From: Terrimesophilobacter sp036833635
GTDB lineage: Bacteria; Actinomycetota; Actinomycetes; Actinomycetales; Microbacteriaceae
Length of the DNA stretch: 12,505 nucleotides
Assembly: GCA_036833635.1 (NCBI GenBank)
Contig: DAITPJ010000060.1
Location: 1-12,505, forward strand
Reading direction: 5' to 3'
This document shows positions 1-6,157 of the stretch, one piece after another (the stretch's first letter is position 1; each line of letters begins with the position of its first letter). Under the pieces are notes generated by a model that made no database searches, was not told where the DNA came from, and was given only the letters and a program-made list of their open reading frames with translations. A program made the position numbers and the translations under genes.

Positions 1-575
1 AGGTCGGTCTCGGTCTCCTCGGTGAAGGTCGTCTTGATGCCGCCGGCGCGCAGGCCGCCGATCCCCTTCGCGTAGCTGAGTACGAGCGGCCAGGCCTTGC
101 CCGTCGCATCGTTCTCGACCGCGACGATGACCGGGACGCCGCGCCCGGCCTCGAACTCGCGCCGCACGACGTGGCCCGGGCCCTTCGGCGCGACCATGAT
201 GACGTCGACGCCATCCGGTGCCTCGATGTACCCGAAGCGGATGTTGAAGCCGTGCCCGAAGACGAGCGCGTCGCCCTCGGCGAGGTTGTCCTTGATGTCG
301 GCGGCGTAGAGGCCGCGCTGGTGCTGGTCGGGGGCGAGGATGACGATGACGTCGGCCCACTTCGCGGCCTCGGCCGACGGCAGCACAGTGAAGCCGGCCT
401 CCTCGGCCTTCGGCTTCGACTTCGAGTCGGGCTTGAGGCCGATAACGACCTCGACCCCGGAGTCGCGCAGGTTCTGCGCGTGGGCGTGGCCCTGGGAGCC
501 GTACCCGATCACCGCGACCTTGCGGCCCTGGATGATGGAGAGGTCGGCGTCCTTGTCGTAGAAGATCTCGGCCAT
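1..575 (-). CDS. ilvC: Ketol-acid reductoisomerase, N-terminal part (cut by window edge)
   Basis: This enzyme converts 2-acetolactate or 2-aceto-2-hydroxybutyrate to the dihydroxy acid using NADPH and Mg2+, the second common step of valine and isoleucine synthesis, in the cytosol. The visible 191 residues start MAEIFYDKDADL. A Rossmann glycine motif, GYGSQGHAHA, lies at residues 24-33, and the phosphate-contacting loop KPDSKSK (48-54) fits NADPH preference. FGHGFNI carries the conserved His108 and APKGPGH carries Lys131. The last visible residue is Asp191, which from the short (class I) family pattern should be the first metal-binding Asp of the C-terminal knotted domain. About 145-150 residues lie outside the window, judging by a usual length near 340. 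The start at 575 is supported by AAGGAG nine bases upstream. It follows ilvN on the same strand but is separated by about 130 bases containing a palindromic repeat, so it may be read through from ilvBN or expressed on its own. Confidence 0.97.
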   Translation of the reverse strand, partial: MAEIFYDKDADLSIIQGRKVAVIGYGSQGHAHAQNLRDSGVEVVIGLKPDSKSKPKAEEAGFTVLPSAEAAKWADVIVILAPDQHQRGLYAADIKDNLAEGDALVFGHGFNIRFGYIEAPDGVDVIMVAPKGPGHVVRREFEAGRGVPVIVAVENDATGKAWPLVLSYAKGIGGLRAGGIKTTFTEETETD

Positions 576-584
576 TTCGGTGTG

Positions 585-590
585 CTCCTT
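585..590 (-). promoter_or_regulatory. Ribosome binding site of ilvC
   Basis: On the minus strand this reads AAGGAG, nine bases before the ilvC ATG. It fixes the start at 575. I found no convincing -10/-35 pair between the repeat and this site. Confidence 0.7.
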
Positions 591-614
591 GTTGGTTGTA
601 TTCGGTTCTGGTCT

Positions 615-701
615 GCTGGTTTCGATACGCGCTCCGCGCTACTCAACCGGCGAATAGTCCGCCGGTTGAGTAGCTGCCGCAGGCAGCGTATCGAAACCAG
701 C
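615..701. repeat. Palindromic repeat with outer and inner stems, between ilvN and ilvC
   Basis: Bases 615-630 (GCTGGTTTCGATACGC) are the exact reverse complement of 686-701. Bases 638-652 (GCTACTCAACCGGCG) are the exact reverse complement of 660-674, leaving a 7-base loop. The two pieces joining these stems can each fold as small hairpins: GCGC-TCC-GCGC at 629-639 and CTGCC-GCA-GGCAG at 674-686. The whole could therefore form one long interrupted hairpin or a four-way cruciform. It begins 7 bases after the ilvN stop codon (transcription direction) and ends 39 bases before the ilvC start. It lacks a following T-run, so it is not a classical intrinsic terminator. From memory, GGTTTCGATACG...CTACTCAACC palindromes occur between genes in many Microbacteriaceae genomes; I could not search to confirm this. 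There is no transposase gene nearby. A role in stabilising the 3' end of the ilvBN message or in partial termination is inference. Confidence 0.9.
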
Positions 702-708
702 CATGGTT

Positions 709-1215
709 CTAGTTCTTGTACACGCGCTCCGTGATGCTCTTCGATCCGCGCCCGATCGCGAGCAGCCCGGACTGGGCGATCTCCTTGATGCCATAGGGCT
801 CGAGCACCCGCAGGAGCGCCTGCACCTTCGCCGTGTCGCCGGTGACCTCGATCACGAGGGCGTCGGTCGCGACATCCACGATGCGCGCCCGGAACAGGTT
901 CGTGGCCTCCAGGATCTGGCTGCGCGTCGTGTTGTCGACCTTGACCTTGATGAGCAGGTGCTCGCGCTCGACGGTCTGGGCCGGGTCGAGCTCCACGATC
1001 TTGATGACGTTGACGAGCTTGTTGAGCTGCTTGGTGACCTGCTCGAGGGGAAGCTGTTCGACATCCACGACGACCGTGATGCGCGAGAGCCCAGGGATCT
1101 CGCTCTTGCCGACCGCGAGCGACTCGATGTTGAACCCCCGCCGGGCGAACAGGCCGGCGACGCGCGTGAGCAGGCCGGGCTTGTCCTCGACGAGCAGCGA
1201 CAGAACGTGGGTCAT
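709..1215 (-). CDS. ilvN: Acetolactate synthase small (regulatory) subunit
   Basis: This is the regulatory subunit of acetohydroxyacid synthase. It stimulates the catalytic IlvB subunit and confers feedback inhibition by valine. The 168-residue protein has an N-terminal ACT domain (about residues 3-76, starting MTHVLSLLVEDKPGLL) and the C-terminal ALS small-subunit domain (about 83-160). Gly14 and Asn29, which align with positions whose mutation gives valine resistance in Escherichia coli IlvH, are both present, so feedback sensitivity is predicted. I chose the ATG at 1215 rather than an in-frame ATG at 1233: the upstream codons (MGGGVA) are themselves the purine-rich ribosome binding site, and 1215 places it at proper spacing, two bases after the ilvB stop. 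The close ilvB-ilvN arrangement suggests translational coupling and balanced subunit supply. Confidence 0.97.
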   Translation of the reverse strand: MTHVLSLLVEDKPGLLTRVAGLFARRGFNIESLAVGKSEIPGLSRITVVVDVEQLPLEQVTKQLNKLVNVIKIVELDPAQTVEREHLLIKVKVDNTTRSQILEATNLFRARIVDVATDALVIEVTGDTAKVQALLRVLEPYGIKEIAQSGLLAIGRGSKSITERVYKN

Positions 1216-1217
1216 GG

Positions 1218-3059
1218 CTACTCCTCCTCCCACACGGGCGCTTTATCTCGCGCGTACTGAACGCTCGAGTTGCCGACGCCCTGCGGCACCATCGGCCACA
1301 CCATGGCGTCGGCGCTCACGATGAAGTCGAGCACGACCGGCCGGTCGTTGGTCTCATTGGCGAGCTTGATCGCGGCGTCCACCTCCTCCTTCTTCGTGAC
1401 CCGGATGCCGAGAGCGCCATACGCTTCGGCGAGCTTCACGAAGTCGGGGATCATGACGGTGTCGTGCCCCGTGTTGAGGTCGGTGAAGGCGTGGCGCCCG
1501 TTGTAGAAGAGGGTCTGCCACTGGCGCACCATCCCGAGCGAGGAGTTGTTGATGATCGCGACCTTGATGGGGATGTTGTTGATCGTGCAGGTCGCGAGCT
1601 CCTGATTGGTCATCTGGAAGCATCCGTCGCCGTCGATCGCCCACACCGTGCGGTCGGGGTTGGCGACCTTGGCGCCCATGGCAGCGGGCACGCCGTAGCC
1701 CATCGTGCCTGCGCCGCCCGAGTTCAGCCAGGCGTTGGGCCGCTCGTACTTGATGAACTGGGCCGCCCACATCTGGTGCTGGCCGACGCCGGCCGCGTAG
1801 ATCGCCTCTGGCCCGGTGATCGCGCCGATGCGCTCGATCACGTACTGCGGAGAGAGCAGGCCGTCATCCGGCTCGTCGTAGCCGAGCGGGAACCGGGTCT
1901 TGAGCTCCTCGAGCCGCTCCCACCATGCCGTGATGTCGGGCTTGATCTTCTTGATCGCGTCGGTGTAGGCCGCGGTCAGATCGGCGATGACGTCCTTGGC
2001 ATCGCCGACGATGGGAACATCCGCCACCCGGATCTTGGAGATCTCGGCCGGGTCGATGTCGACGTGCACGACGGTCGCGTCGGGGGCGAACTCGCTCGGC
2101 TTGCCGGTGACCCGATCATCGAATCGGGCACCGAGCGAGACGAGCAGGTCGGATTCCTGCAGCGCGAGCACGGCGGGAACGGTGCCGTGCATCCCCGGCA
2201 TCCCGAGGTGCTGGCGGTGGGAGTCCGGGAAGGCCCCCCTGGCCATGAGGGTCGTCACGATCGGAACGCCGGTTTTCTCTGCGAGCGCGAGCAGCTCAGC
2301 GGATGCTCCGGCCCGGATGACGCCCCCTCCCACATAGAACACCGGTCGCTTGGCCTCTGCGAGCAGTTTCGCCGCAGTCTGGATCTGCTTGCCGTGGGCC
2401 TTGGTCGCGGCACGATAGCCGGGAAGATCGATCGTCGGCGGCCAGATGAAGGGAGCGCGGTTCTGCTGCGCGTCCTTCGTCACGTCGACGAGTACGGGAC
2501 CGGGGCGGCCGGTCGTCGCGATGTGGTACGCCGCCGCGATCGTCGCGGGGATGTCCTCCGGCCTCGTCACCAGGAAGGAGTGCTTCGTGATGGGCATCGA
2601 GATGCCCACGATGTCGACCTCCTGGAACGCGTCAGTACCCATCGAGGTCGAGAAGACCTGTCCGGTGATGGCGAGGAGCGGCACCGAGTCCATGTGGGCA
2701 TCCGCGATCGCCGTCACGAGGTTCGTCGCACCAGGCCCGCTCGTCGCGATCGCGACGCCGATGCGGCCGGTCGAGGATGCGTAGCCTTCTGCGGCGTGGC
2801 CTGCGCCCTGCTCGTGCCGAACGAGGATGTGCCGGATGGTCGTGGAGGACATGAGCTCGTCGTAGAAGGGCATGATCGCGCCACCGGGAAGGCCGAAGAC
2901 GTCCTTGACGCCCAGTTTCTCGAGCGTGCGGAGGATCGCGCCGGACCCCGTGAGGATCTCCGGCGCCTCCGCGGGGGCTTTCTCCGGCGCCTTCTTCGGC
3001 GGCAGCAGCGAGGCGGCCGCCTTCGAGGGGGTCGGCACGGGCTTGGGTTCCGTGGGCAT
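1218..3059 (-). CDS. ilvB: Acetolactate (acetohydroxyacid) synthase large catalytic subunit
   Basis: This thiamine-diphosphate, FAD and Mg2+ enzyme condenses two pyruvates to 2-acetolactate, or pyruvate with 2-oxobutyrate, the first common step of branched-chain amino acid synthesis. The 613-residue protein has the three expected domains. The N-terminal pyrimidine-binding domain contains FGLPGGAIMPFYDEL and the catalytic Glu83 in RHEQGAGHAAEGYA. The central FAD-binding domain follows. The C-terminal pyrophosphate-binding domain carries the metal motif starting GDG at 477 and ending NN near 505. MVRQWQ contains Trp514, the conserved Trp of the herbicide-contact site. An N-terminal extension of about 34 residues, rich in Pro, Ala and Lys, precedes the core; comparable extensions occur in mycobacterial IlvB. 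The start at 3059 has AAGGA eight bases upstream, and there is no other in-frame Met before residue 63. It lies 69 bases after ilvD and two bases before ilvN. Confidence 0.97.
   Translation of the reverse strand: MPTEPKPVPTPSKAAASLLPPKKAPEKAPAEAPEILTGSGAILRTLEKLGVKDVFGLPGGAIMPFYDELMSSTTIRHILVRHEQGAGHAAEGYASSTGRIGVAIATSGPGATNLVTAIADAHMDSVPLLAITGQVFSTSMGTDAFQEVDIVGISMPITKHSFLVTRPEDIPATIAAAYHIATTGRPGPVLVDVTKDAQQNRAPFIWPPTIDLPGYRAATKAHGKQIQTAAKLLAEAKRPVFYVGGGVIRAGASAELLALAEKTGVPIVTTLMARGAFPDSHRQHLGMPGMHGTVPAVLALQESDLLVSLGARFDDRVTGKPSEFAPDATVVHVDIDPAEISKIRVADVPIVGDAKDVIADLTAAYTDAIKKIKPDITAWWERLEELKTRFPLGYDEPDDGLLSPQYVIERIGAITGPEAIYAAGVGQHQMWAAQFIKYERPNAWLNSGGAGTMGYGVPAAMGAKVANPDRTVWAIDGDGCFQMTNQELATCTINNIPIKVAIINNSSLGMVRQWQTLFYNGRHAFTDLNTGHDTVMIPDFVKLAEAYGALGIRVTKKEEVDAAIKLANETNDRPVVLDFIVSADAMVWPMVPQGVGNSSVQYARDKAPVWEEE
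1221..1230 (-). promoter_or_regulatory. Ribosome binding site of ilvN inside the ilvB 3' end
   Basis: The minus strand reads GGAGGAGGAG immediately before the ilvB TAG stop and five bases before the ilvN ATG. The same bases encode the three terminal Glu residues of IlvB (WEEE). This decides the ilvN start at 1215. Confidence 0.85.
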
Positions 3060-3128
3060 GGTGTGGGTCCTTCGTGATCGTCTGTCGTGGTCGCCGGGGG
3101 TGGCCGTCTGTGGCCGCGTGGGGCGCGC
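3060..3128 (-). other. ilvD-ilvB intergenic gap
   Basis: These 69 bases separate the ilvD stop from the ilvB start. On the minus strand the only signal I can support is AAGGA at 3068-3072, eight bases before the ilvB ATG. I see no run of branched-chain amino acid codons forming a leader peptide, no strong hairpin and no T-run, so attenuation of the kind described for corynebacterial ilvBNC is not visible. ilvB is probably read from the ilvD transcript (inference). Confidence 0.5.
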
Positions 3129-4823
3129 CTATCCGGTGATCGCGCCCTCGGCTGCCGAGTGCACGAGCCTGGAGTATTTTGCGAGAACGCCACGGGTGTA
3201 GCGCGGGGGAAGCGGAGCCCAGCCGTTGCGGCGAGCTTCGAGCTCTGCCGGCTCGACCAGTAGATCGAGGGAGCGAGCTGCGATATCGACCCGTATCAGA
3301 TCACCATCGCGCACGAAGGCGATGGGACCTGCGTCCACCGCTTCGGGAGCTATGTGGCCGATGCACAGGCCGGTTGTGCCGCCTGAGAATCTGCCGTCCG
3401 TCAACAGTAATACATCTTTTCCGAGGCCGGCTCCCTTGATGGCTGCCGTGATGGCGAGCATCTCGCGCATGCCGGGCCCGCCCTTGGGGCCTTCGTACCT
3501 GATGACGAGGACGTCGCCCTTGGTGATGGTGCCCTCCGTCAGCGCGTCCATGGCGGCGCGCTCCCGCTCGAAGACGCGGGCCGGACCTTCGAACACGTCG
3601 AGGTCGAATCCCGCGGTCTTCACGACCGCTCCCTCCGGCGCGAACGTGCCGTGCAGGATGGTGATGCCGCCGGTGGCATGGATCGGGTTGTCGAGCGTGC
3701 GGATGACTTCGCCGTCGAGGGGAAGCGGATCGATCTCGGCGAGGTTCTCGGCGACCGTCTTGCCGGTGACCGTGAGCGCGTCGCCGTGGATGAGCCCGGC
3801 ATCCAGAAGCGCCTTCATGACGACCGGAACTCCGCCATGGCGGTCGACGTCGTTCATGACGTACTTGCCAAAGGGTTTGAGATCGCCGATATGCGGTGTC
3901 TTGTCGCCGATCCGGTTGAAGTCATCGAGCGTGAGCTCGACCTCCGCCTCTCGGGCGATCGCGAGCAGGTGCAGCACGACGTTGGTCGAGCCTCCGAATG
4001 CCATCGCGACGGCGATCGCGTTCTCGAAGGCCTTCTTGGTGAGGATGTCGCGGGCCGTGATTCCGAGGCGCAGCAGGTTGACGACGGCCTCGCCGCTTCG
4101 ATGCGCGAAGTAGTCGCGCCGGCGATCGGCCGCGGGCGGCGCGGCGGAGCCCGGCAGGCTCATGCCGAGAGCCTCGGCGACGCTCGCCATGGTGTTCGCC
4201 GTGTACATGCCGCCACAGGCACCCTCGCCCGGCGCGATCGCGCACTCGATGCGGTGGGCGTCGATCGCCGACATCGTCCCGGCCTTGACGGCACCTACCG
4301 CCTCGAAGGAGTCGATGATCGTGACCTCCTTCTCCGTGCCGTCGGAGAGTTTGACCCAGCCGGGGGCGATCGAGCCGGCGTAGAGGAACACAGAGGCGAG
4401 GTCGAGGCGTGCTGCGGCCATGAGCATCCCAGGGAGCGACTTGTCGCATCCGGCGAGCAGCACAGAGCCGTCGAGGCGCTCAGCCATCATGACGGTCTCC
4501 ACGGAGTCGGCGATGACCTCGCGGGAGACGAGCGAGAAGTGCATGCCTTCATGCCCCATCGAGATGCCGTCGGAGACCGAGATCGTGCCGAACTGCAACG
4601 GGTAGCCCCCACCCGAGTGCACGCCCTCCTTGGATGCCTGGGCGAGCCGGTCGAGGCTCAGGTTGCACGGCGTGATCTCGTTCCACGAGCTCGCGATGCC
4701 GATCTGCGGCTTCTCCCAGTCGGCGTCACCCATGCCGACGGCGCGCAGCATGCCGCGCGAGGTCATGGCTTCGATCCCGTCGGTGACGACACGCGAGCGG
4801 GGCTTCAGGTCGTGCTCAGGCAT
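3129..4823 (-). CDS. ilvD: Dihydroxy-acid dehydratase
   Basis: This iron-sulfur, Mg2+-dependent enzyme dehydrates 2,3-dihydroxyisovalerate and 2,3-dihydroxy-3-methylvalerate to the 2-oxo acids, the third common step of valine and isoleucine synthesis. The 564-residue length is typical of the family. Three conserved cluster-ligand cysteines are visible: Cys53 in ITPCNLSLDR, Cys126 in LAGCDKSLPGM and Cys203 in EGACGGMYTANT. Lys127 next to Cys126 is the expected metal-site lysine. TDGRFSGGTTGLCIGHIAPEA near the C-terminus contains the catalytic-site serine. The pattern fits the IlvD/Edd family and, from context, IlvD rather than the sugar-acid dehydratases. There is no good ribosome binding site before the ATG at 4823. 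Instead a -10-like hexamer sits 7 bases upstream, suggesting a leaderless message. It follows mrpG by 52 bases and precedes ilvB by 69 bases. Confidence 0.97.
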   Translation of the reverse strand: MPEHDLKPRSRVVTDGIEAMTSRGMLRAVGMGDADWEKPQIGIASSWNEITPCNLSLDRLAQASKEGVHSGGGYPLQFGTISVSDGISMGHEGMHFSLVSREVIADSVETVMMAERLDGSVLLAGCDKSLPGMLMAAARLDLASVFLYAGSIAPGWVKLSDGTEKEVTIIDSFEAVGAVKAGTMSAIDAHRIECAIAPGEGACGGMYTANTMASVAEALGMSLPGSAAPPAADRRRDYFAHRSGEAVVNLLRLGITARDILTKKAFENAIAVAMAFGGSTNVVLHLLAIAREAEVELTLDDFNRIGDKTPHIGDLKPFGKYVMNDVDRHGGVPVVMKALLDAGLIHGDALTVTGKTVAENLAEIDPLPLDGEVIRTLDNPIHATGGITILHGTFAPEGAVVKTAGFDLDVFEGPARVFERERAAMDALTEGTITKGDVLVIRYEGPKGGPGMREMLAITAAIKGAGLGKDVLLLTDGRFSGGTTGLCIGHIAPEAVDAGPIAFVRDGDLIRVDIAARSLDLLVEPAELEARRNGWAPLPPRYTRGVLAKYSRLVHSAAEGAITG

Positions 4824-4830
4824 GAATCCG

Positions 4831-4836
4831 AGTCTA
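4831..4836 (-). promoter_or_regulatory. Possible -10 element of a leaderless ilvD promoter
   Basis: On the minus strand this reads TAGACT, fitting the actinobacterial -10 form TANNNT. It ends 7 bases before the ilvD ATG, so transcription would begin at or next to the A of the start codon. The absence of a Shine-Dalgarno sequence before ilvD agrees with leaderless translation, which is common in actinobacteria. No recognisable -35 hexamer stands at 16-18 bases. The hexamer sits in a short inverted repeat, GAGT-TCTAG-ACTC, which could be chance or an operator. Confidence 0.45.
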
Positions 4837-4875
4837 GAACTCTTGCGCGGACCCCTTCTTCGGTGCTAGGGCGTC

Positions 4876-5274
4876 CTACGATTCGTGCCCATCGTCGTCG
4901 CCCTCGTCGCCGCTCTGGGCCTGCGCAGAATCGATCGCCTCCTTGAGTTCGTCGACGAGGAGCGATCCCGGCGCGACGACACCGGTGCGGTACCCCGCCC
5001 GCCCGACCATGTGCGCCGAGATCGGTGCGGTCATCATCTGGAAGAGCAGGATCGTGAGCAGCACGAGGAGCGTCGTCCAACGCCGGTCCTGCAGCGCGAT
5101 CGCCGCGACGATGAAAATGAGCCCGAGGATCTGGGGCTTCGTGGTCGCGTGCATGCGCGCGATGGCATCAGGGAAGCGCAGCAGGCCGGCACCAGCCGCG
5201 AGCGACAGGAACGCCCCCAGCACGAGGCAGACGCCCGTGAGGATGTCGAGGACGAGGTCGAGTTCAGGGCTCAC
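4876..5274 (-). CDS. mrpG: Mrp-type Na+/H+ antiporter subunit G
   Basis: This is a small integral membrane subunit of the Mrp (Mnh/Pha) multisubunit cation/proton antiporter. The 132-residue protein has three predicted membrane segments: about residues 6-30, 48-62 and 67-85. Between the first two is the family signature RFPDAIARMHATTKPQILG (33-51). After the last helix comes a soluble tail of about 45 residues ending in a strongly acidic stretch (SGDEGDDDGHES). The GTG start at 5274 overlaps the mrpF stop by four bases (GTGA) and has a GAGGAGG-type ribosome binding site. It is the last gene of the operon, and I see no intrinsic terminator in the 52 bases before ilvD. The role of G in the complex is not clearly assigned in the family, though it is needed for a functional antiporter. 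Confidence 0.93.
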   Translation of the reverse strand: MSPELDLVLDILTGVCLVLGAFLSLAAGAGLLRFPDAIARMHATTKPQILGLIFIVAAIALQDRRWTTLLVLLTILLFQMMTAPISAHMVGRAGYRTGVVAPGSLLVDELKEAIDSAQAQSGDEGDDDGHES

Positions 5275-5537
5275 GTGCTCCCCCTCCTCGAGACGTAGCG
5301 TGCGACGACGACCGCACCGAGGAACGCGGCGGCCGCGAGCACGAGCATGGCGGTGAGATTGCGCGTGTGCCCGTTGTAGGCCATCTCCGCGCCCATCGCG
5401 CAGATGATGGTCGTGAGAAGCATGTCGGAGGCGATCATCCTGTCGAGGATCGACGGCCCCCGCGCGATCCGGTAGAGCGCCATGGCCGCCGCCGCGGTCA
5501 GGAAGAGCCCGACGATGAGGAACACCCACGGAGTCAC
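5271..5537 (-). CDS. mrpF: Mrp-type Na+/H+ antiporter subunit F
   Basis: This is a small membrane subunit of the Mrp antiporter, 88 residues, beginning (GTG start) MTPWVFLIVGLFLTAAAAMA. Three hydrophobic helices are visible, at about residues 4-22, 34-50 and 58-80. The conserved family stretch ALYRIARGPSILDRMIASD lies between the first and second. The GTG at 5537 overlaps the mrpE stop by four bases, with GAGGAGG seven bases upstream. Longer in-frame readings upstream would run inside mrpE and are rejected. Length, motif and position between E and G make the assignment firm. Confidence 0.93.
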   Translation of the reverse strand: MTPWVFLIVGLFLTAAAAMALYRIARGPSILDRMIASDMLLTTIICAMGAEMAYNGHTRNLTAMLVLAAAAFLGAVVVARYVSRRGST

Positions 5538-6157
5538 GTCGTCGCCTCCTCGTTGCGCAGCTCGGCATGCCGGATGCGGGCAAGGTCGCCCTTCGACCCG
5601 ATCGCCCGCACGATGCGTGCCTCGACGACGAGCACCTTGCGGCGCATGGCCTCGACATCCTCCTGGGATTCCGTCGCGAAGGTGTGAAGGTAGAGGATCG
5701 AGCGCTCCCGGTCGGCCTCGACGACGAGCGAACCGGGCACGAGCGACATCGCGATCGCATCGAGCGTCATGATGAGGTCGGAGCGTGTTCGAAGCTGGAT
5801 GCCGATGACGGAGGAGTGCGGGATGCGCTTGGGCGCGATCGCCTGGAAGGCGACCTGGAATGAGGCGGCCGCGACGTCGAGGAAGAAGTGGGCGAGGAAC
5901 ACGAGGGTGTACCAGGGGTTGATGCGCCCGGAGAGGTCGACCGGCGGCAGGTAGAACACCCGTGTGACGACGATCGCCACGACGATGCCGGTTGCGAGGC
6001 TCAGCCAGGTGAACTGGCCCCAGAGCACCATCCAGAGCACGACGAGCCCGACGAGCAGCGGAAGCTGCCGCCATAGGCGCTCGCGGACCTCGCGGCGGTC
6101 CGGTTCGCCCGCGGGCGCCGCGACCCCGGTCGTCGCCTCGTCCTGCCGCCCGGTCAT
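5534..6157 (-). CDS. mrpE: Mrp-type Na+/H+ antiporter subunit E
   Basis: This is a membrane subunit of the Mrp antiporter complex, 207 residues, slightly longer than the roughly 160-residue form common elsewhere. The extra length includes a hydrophilic N-terminus of about 30 residues (MTGRQDEATTG onward). Two or three hydrophobic segments follow: RQLPLLVGLVVLWMVLWG, LSLATGIVVAIVVTRVFY and YTLVFLAHFFLDVAAASFQV. The conserved SDLIMTLDAIAMSLVPGSLVVE stretch comes next, then a cytoplasmic C-terminal domain with the family-type LYLHTF. The ATG at 6157 overlaps the mrpD stop by four bases (ATGA), with GGGGGAG five bases upstream. E is usually regarded as part of the assembly module rather than the ion-conducting part. 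Confidence 0.94.
   Translation of the reverse strand: MTGRQDEATTGVAAPAGEPDRREVRERLWRQLPLLVGLVVLWMVLWGQFTWLSLATGIVVAIVVTRVFYLPPVDLSGRINPWYTLVFLAHFFLDVAAASFQVAFQAIAPKRIPHSSVIGIQLRTRSDLIMTLDAIAMSLVPGSLVVEADRERSILYLHTFATESQEDVEAMRRKVLVVEARIVRAIGSKGDLARIRHAELRNEEATT

Noticed and set aside
615..701. The palindrome as a tRNA gene or an intrinsic terminator
   Set aside because: It has no anticodon arm, T-loop or acceptor pattern of a tRNA, and no T-run follows the stem on either strand. It is reported as a repeat instead.
576..708. Insertion-sequence remnant between ilvN and ilvC
   Set aside because: No transposase fragment or target-site duplication could be recognised; only the palindrome is present.
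1216..1233. Upstream ATG start for ilvN giving an extra MGGGVA
   Set aside because: These codons are the Shine-Dalgarno sequence for the ATG at 1215 and overlap the ilvB end. IlvN proteins begin close to the ACT domain.
1464..3077. A 537-codon open frame on the plus strand antisense to ilvB, and similar ones antisense to ilvD, mrpA and mrpD
   Set aside because: The compositions are dominated by Arg, Asp, Glu, Gly and Val without motifs. They are mirror frames of highly GC-biased third positions, and the opposite strand codes for well-recognised enzymes.
3060..3128. Attenuator or leader peptide before ilvB
   Set aside because: There is no short frame rich in Leu, Val or Ile codons and no convincing alternative hairpins with a T-run. 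The GGCC repeats here give only 4-bp stems.
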